Of a DNA stretch of 21,717 nt, positions 18,088 through 21,717 are shown one piece after another. The stretch spans positions 1-21,717 of the forward strand of contig JAAMPI010000983.1 of NCBI GenBank assembly GCA_013054445.1, written 5' to 3'. A model generated the notes under the pieces. That model saw only the letters and a program-made list of their open reading frames with translations, was not told the origin of the DNA and did no database searches. Origin of the DNA: Cudoniella acicularis (Eukaryota > Ascomycota > Leotiomycetes > Helotiales > Helotiaceae). A program made the position numbers and the translations under genes. Each line of letters begins with the position of its first letter. The stretch's first letter is position 1.

Positions 18088-19353
18088 CTTGACGGCTTGC
18101 TTGCTTGTGCTGGGCGTATTTAGGTGTTGAGTTGAAGAGAGAGAGCAGCTGGCGCGTACGGTCACGACAGAGACAGAAACGCGCGTGGTGGAAGAGAGCT
18201 TAAGGTTGAAGTGTCACGGGCCAATGGCACCCAGTGAGATCTTCCTCGGTGAGGACCCCTAGAGGACCCCTGATTTGCGCGTCACATCGTCGGCTGCGCT
18301 AATGAGGTGCATGAGGTAGCCAGGGGTCAGAACGACCAACTTCATCTGATTTTTGTGACACCGGTCTTTTAATAGCACCTCATGTGAAGAGCCTCAGCCT
18401 GCCCAAGTCTGACTGCTATCTGTCAGCGCTCAGGAGTGACTGTTTACTTCGCCCCAGACAGCTCTGCTCACATGACGTTGCAATACGATTGCTCCCGATG
18501 AACATGAAATATCTTAGCCAAAATTCATTTAGGTCCTTAAAGTTCTGAACCGATTTTCTCCGGATATTTACATTCCAACTTCATATTTATTCTTCATTTC
18601 GGTGAAAATTCGCCTTACCATCTATTCAAAGATATAAAGATCTCTCCGTTTGTGAGTGCTTCTCCCCATATAAGCTTCGTTTCTCCCTCTTGTTTCGGTG
18701 GAAGAAACGGAAGAAGGATAGGAGGTAATCCGGCTATAGGCTACATTTTCTCTCGTGGTCTGAATGACACTCCTACTGTGAGTCCGTCTTCTCGTCTGGA
18801 TGTCTCTCGTTAAAGTTACTTAGCCTTGCAAGTGTCAAATGTGACAGTCCCGAGACCGACAGTCCCAAAAGACATTTGGTATTCTCGCTGCCTCCTCACT
18901 GGTGTGCTGTAATCACTGGACTTGATTCATTCATTGGAAGTCTTACGACTATTAGCCTATTGCTTATAACAGATTTTGTCAAATATTCCTTAGAGCCCTT
19001 TTCTTTTTTTCATTAATTATTTTGCAAATCCGTGATTTCCAGTAGAATATCTATTTCCCCTTTATTTCCCCTCGCCATACCTAGGTACATCTACATTTTT
19101 CTAAGCTAAGCAAGGCTGCCAAAAGATAATTTTTAAGGCATCCACGTTGAAGTGTATTCTGTATAAGCCGACGTGCCTATCACGTGTCATTATGTCAAAA
19201 ATCGTTCCCGTCCCACCTTTACCCCAGGTTTGGTAGGGGCCCGTGCAATAAAACACAGTCTCGCAACCCCACTACTGATCAACAAAATACAACACCATTC
19301 CACATTCATTGCAATATCTCTGGTTTTACAATCTAGAAGAGAAGACTCCTGCC
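18088..19353. other. divergent intergenic region, NUC1 / orphan gene
   Basis: About 1.27 kb with no supportable coding sequence. The left part is the NUC1 promoter, with two CCCCT-containing repeats. The right part leads into the plus-strand orphan gene with an A/C-rich leader (CAACAAAATACAACACC) just upstream of 19354. The middle is AT-rich with no tRNA, transposon ends or long repeat. Confidence 0.5.
18251..18271. repeat. tandem GAGGACCCCT pair upstream of NUC1
   Basis: GAGGACCCCT occurs at 18251-18260 and again at 18262-18271, one base apart, about 165-185 bp before the NUC1 start. Each copy carries the CCCCT core of a stress-response element, so a paired regulatory site is possible. Confidence 0.5.
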
Positions 19354-21098
19354 ATGTCTGAGTCATCAATTTCGACGCGCCTTAACGAGGCTAAAACCGG
19401 TCAGGACACCAGGGTTGCGATCTTGAGCGCCCAACGGCGAAAGCTAGGGGAGATCGTTGGTAAGGTTCCTATCAATTTAAAATAAGAATCTTGCCTTTTA
19501 GTTGACAACCCTACTAAACATACCCTCCACATCGTCTTCAAAGAGGGCTAGAATTTCGTCGCGTGAAGGCTCTGCGCACGTTCGCACTTCAACCATTGAC
19601 AGACAAAAGACCAATAAAATATGAGCAGTGAAGAAATTGAAGTCCCGAAACTTACCAAAAGAGATTCGGAAAGAAAAGAAGTCCCTAAAGAAACTCATAG
19701 GATCTATCAGGACGCCGAGGCAGATTACAAACGCTTGCAACTATCTTTGTGAGATCCGTGCAAACCCAGAGGATAGCATAAAGTTTGGTGCATGGACAGC
19801 CTATGTGACACCGGAAAACCCAAGAATCAGCTTCGTGAGCAACTTCTTTCTTTGTCCCTTCCCCTTGAATTCCTCACAGTAAGAGGATATTTCACCCTTC
19901 CGGCTCCTCTCGGGCCCCTGCTCCTAGAAACAACATAGTGCTAACTTATTAAAGAACAGGGCCTGGTGGGAGATCGAATTCTTCCTGCTGATTCAAAAAC
20001 CAGCAGCTTCCATCATCACCATAGGCCAAGATGACAATCCTATGTTCGACGAATTCGTCATGCTAGCGACCTTGTGGGTATCACTGGCAGCTAGTGGAGC
20101 ACTTGGTTGCTTGAAAAAGGGCGCCAGCATGGACCGTAGGCTCCTCGCGGATAGACTCCAAGCGTTTTTGAAAGACTACAAGGAGGATATTGGATTCGAG
20201 GAGTGGACTCTCGACCACATGGCTGAGGCACGCTTCAAAGTCTTTGGGACCTAGAAAGGGAGCCAGCTGGATGAGCCACAATCAAAAGAAGGTATGTGAT
20301 GTACAGTTTTCTCGAGAGATATGTGAAGCACTCACAGTGGGACAATCACTGATCTTTATAGTATCACCAGCAAGCGCTTCCACGGAAAGACCAACAACAT
20401 CACGTCCCAAAGATATCGTGTCTTTGCAGAAGACCCGAAACAATGCCACTTTTGATGTTGGTCAGATTTATCAGGATCCGGAGATGCAATCTAAGGACAG
20501 CAATTTTGGAGAGCATGTCGATTCTGAAAATTTATACGACGCTTCCCCTGAGCCGAATCGGCGGCCTAGCCCAACTCACACCTCAACTATTCGGCCAGCT
20601 GGATCGAATAGAGATGCCATCCAATTACCTAGTGCCATAGCCACATCAGCAAAATCGGAGTCGAGAATGAGAACGAGAGACGTTAGGAACATTTTATCAC
20701 AAGAAGGAGACCTGGCAGTGGGAAAAGAAATAACGCCAGTTACGCCAACAATTACAGGCCCCACGCGGATAGCAATGATATCCGAGAATCTCCGCGAAAG
20801 CCTTCGTGTCTTGGACGAAATGAAAACGGCACGCGTCTCAAAACAACGCACCGCAGACGAGGTATTTGGCAGGGCACAGGAGCTAGTTGGCAATGTCTGG
20901 AAATTAAATATTTACTCTCTTGTTACAAGTAGTTCACGATTCGTGAAAGTATCAAACTTACGACCCCTTATGGACATTCACGATGAGAGTGAATCAGCAA
21001 AGAGAACTGTCAAGCAAGCACAGCGTGCAGAGGAAGATACCCACAAGGAGCTCATCAGAGCCATTGAGGAGTTAACAAGGTGTGTCAAAGGACCTTAA
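19354..21098 (+). pseudogene. unrecognised orphan gene with one in-frame stop (or misassigned splicing)
   Basis: I do not recognise the product. My best model has four exons: 19354-19459, 19629-19878, 19960-20291 and 20362-21098. All junctions keep phase over 475 codons. Intron 2 is textbook (GTAAGA, branch GCTAAC, ACAG) and intron 3 is good (GTATGT to TATAG). Exon 3 carries one in-frame TAG at 20252-20254, after FKVFGT, so translation as modelled stops at 216 residues. The frame then resumes (KGSQLDEPQSKE) and runs to 21098. The start MSESSISTRLNEAK has a good leader. Exon 3 encodes AWWEIEFFLLIQKPAA and a Leu/Ala-rich helix. The tail after 20362 is Ser/Thr/Pro-rich and ends in a charged, coiled-coil-like segment (ENLRESLRVLDEMK, IRAIEELTR). 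Exon 2 is the weakest part: another frame (19621-19748) also reads protein-like. A recent pseudogene or a wrong exon boundary are both possible. Confidence 0.4.
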
Positions 21099-21717
21099 TG
21101 GAAGTTAGAAAGGAAACGAGTGTTCTTTTTGCATACGAAGCAATGCGCACTTTTAGGTGGGGTGGAGAGCTAAGCGTTATTTGTAGACACAGGAGATTGG
21201 CTTGCTGGGAGAGTCTCAGAGTCCTAACTAATTTGTGTGATGGCTTGCGGGTTTATCTCTGGTGCCATTTTCGTCGATCACAGGTAGACGTGTCTATCAG
21301 ACTAGTATCTCTTTTGCCTTTAGTGAAACCTGTTCACTTACCTCAAAATGTTACTAGTAGTCGCTATTCTACCATGAGAATTTATGAATTATTCAGACTT
21401 TCACAACCGATAATGGTCAAATATATGTCGAAACAATGACAGTTCTGATGTCTAGTTAGGTTCCGAATTTGACACTCGACTTTTTTTCTACTTCCTGCTT
21501 TTGCAAGAAGAAAATAAGAAAGAAAAAGGGAACAAGAAAGCATACGATAGGTCAGCTATTCGCTGCTGGCTATCCATCCAAGTACTGGACTGTCTACTTA
21601 ATCAAGGCTTGTGTATAGCAGAGCTTACGGGATGCCAAATCCTCCTCAGGATATAGCAGGTTTTGCTTTTTTTTTTCAATATATATCCTACTATTTGTTG
21701 GCGGCAAGACTTAAAGA
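21099..21717. other. right edge, no supportable gene
   Basis: This is the 3' flank of the orphan gene. A 119-codon plus-strand frame (to 21439) overlaps its stop but begins without an ATG of its own at a plausible site and has no motif. Poly-T and purine-rich tracts lie near 21480-21530 and 21664-21678. I see nothing else. Confidence 0.45.

Noticed and set aside
19498..19740. 80-codon minus-strand frame opposite the orphan gene
   Set aside because: It is largely complementary to a plus-strand frame, has no ATG with good context, and shows no known motif.
21080..21439. 119-codon plus-strand frame at the right edge
   Set aside because: It overlaps the end of the orphan gene out of frame, starts at a non-ATG codon and has no motif.
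1..21717. tRNA, rRNA, CRISPR or transposon features
   Set aside because: Reading for tRNA B-box sequences, regularly spaced repeats and terminal inverted repeats turned up only isolated GTTCGA matches inside genes or without an A-box partner.

Overview
The window looks like nuclear DNA of a filamentous ascomycete (Pezizomycotina). Introns are short (46 to about 200 bp) with GT donors, CTAAC-like branch sites and AG acceptors. The genes are compact and lie on both strands. The housekeeping proteins (CWC15, RRP45, PFS2, DGAT1, NUC1) read as filamentous-fungal orthologues. A leotiomycete-like fungus would fit, but the sequence alone does not fix the class.

Left third (1-8589), accessory in character: an ACMSD/6-methylsalicylate-decarboxylase-like amidohydrolase (minus), a divergent secreted, heavily N-glycosylated crotonase-fold protein (plus), and the 3' end of a highly reducing polyketide synthase (minus). 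The synthase remnant holds the ER tail, a KR and an ACP; everything upstream is missing. Next comes a DSYG-repeat, DDR48-like stress protein (minus), whose first four exons are tiny, all phase 0, and each end at a repeat boundary. About 1.45 kb of apparently gene-free sequence follows.

Middle (8590-15875), a conserved housekeeping block: CWC15 (spliceosome, minus, nine exons) and RRP45 (RNA exosome, plus) share a 207-bp divergent promoter. DGAT1 (triacylglycerol synthesis, minus) converges on RRP45 and shares a 713-bp divergent promoter with PFS2 (mRNA 3'-end processing, plus). Three of these four genes act in nuclear RNA processing: splicing, decay/trimming and cleavage/polyadenylation.

Right third (15876-21717): a candidate 49-residue secreted peptide with a good TATA box (minus), the mitochondrial DNA/RNA nuclease NUC1 (minus), and an unrecognised orphan gene (plus). 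My four-exon model of the orphan stays in phase throughout but has one in-frame TAG. The last 0.6 kb shows nothing I can support.

No CRISPR array, tRNA, rRNA or intact transposon was recognised. The observations most worth checking are the exon-per-repeat DDR48-like gene, the intact-looking KR-ACP stump of a lost PKS, the secreted crotonase, and the orphan gene with a nonsense codon.
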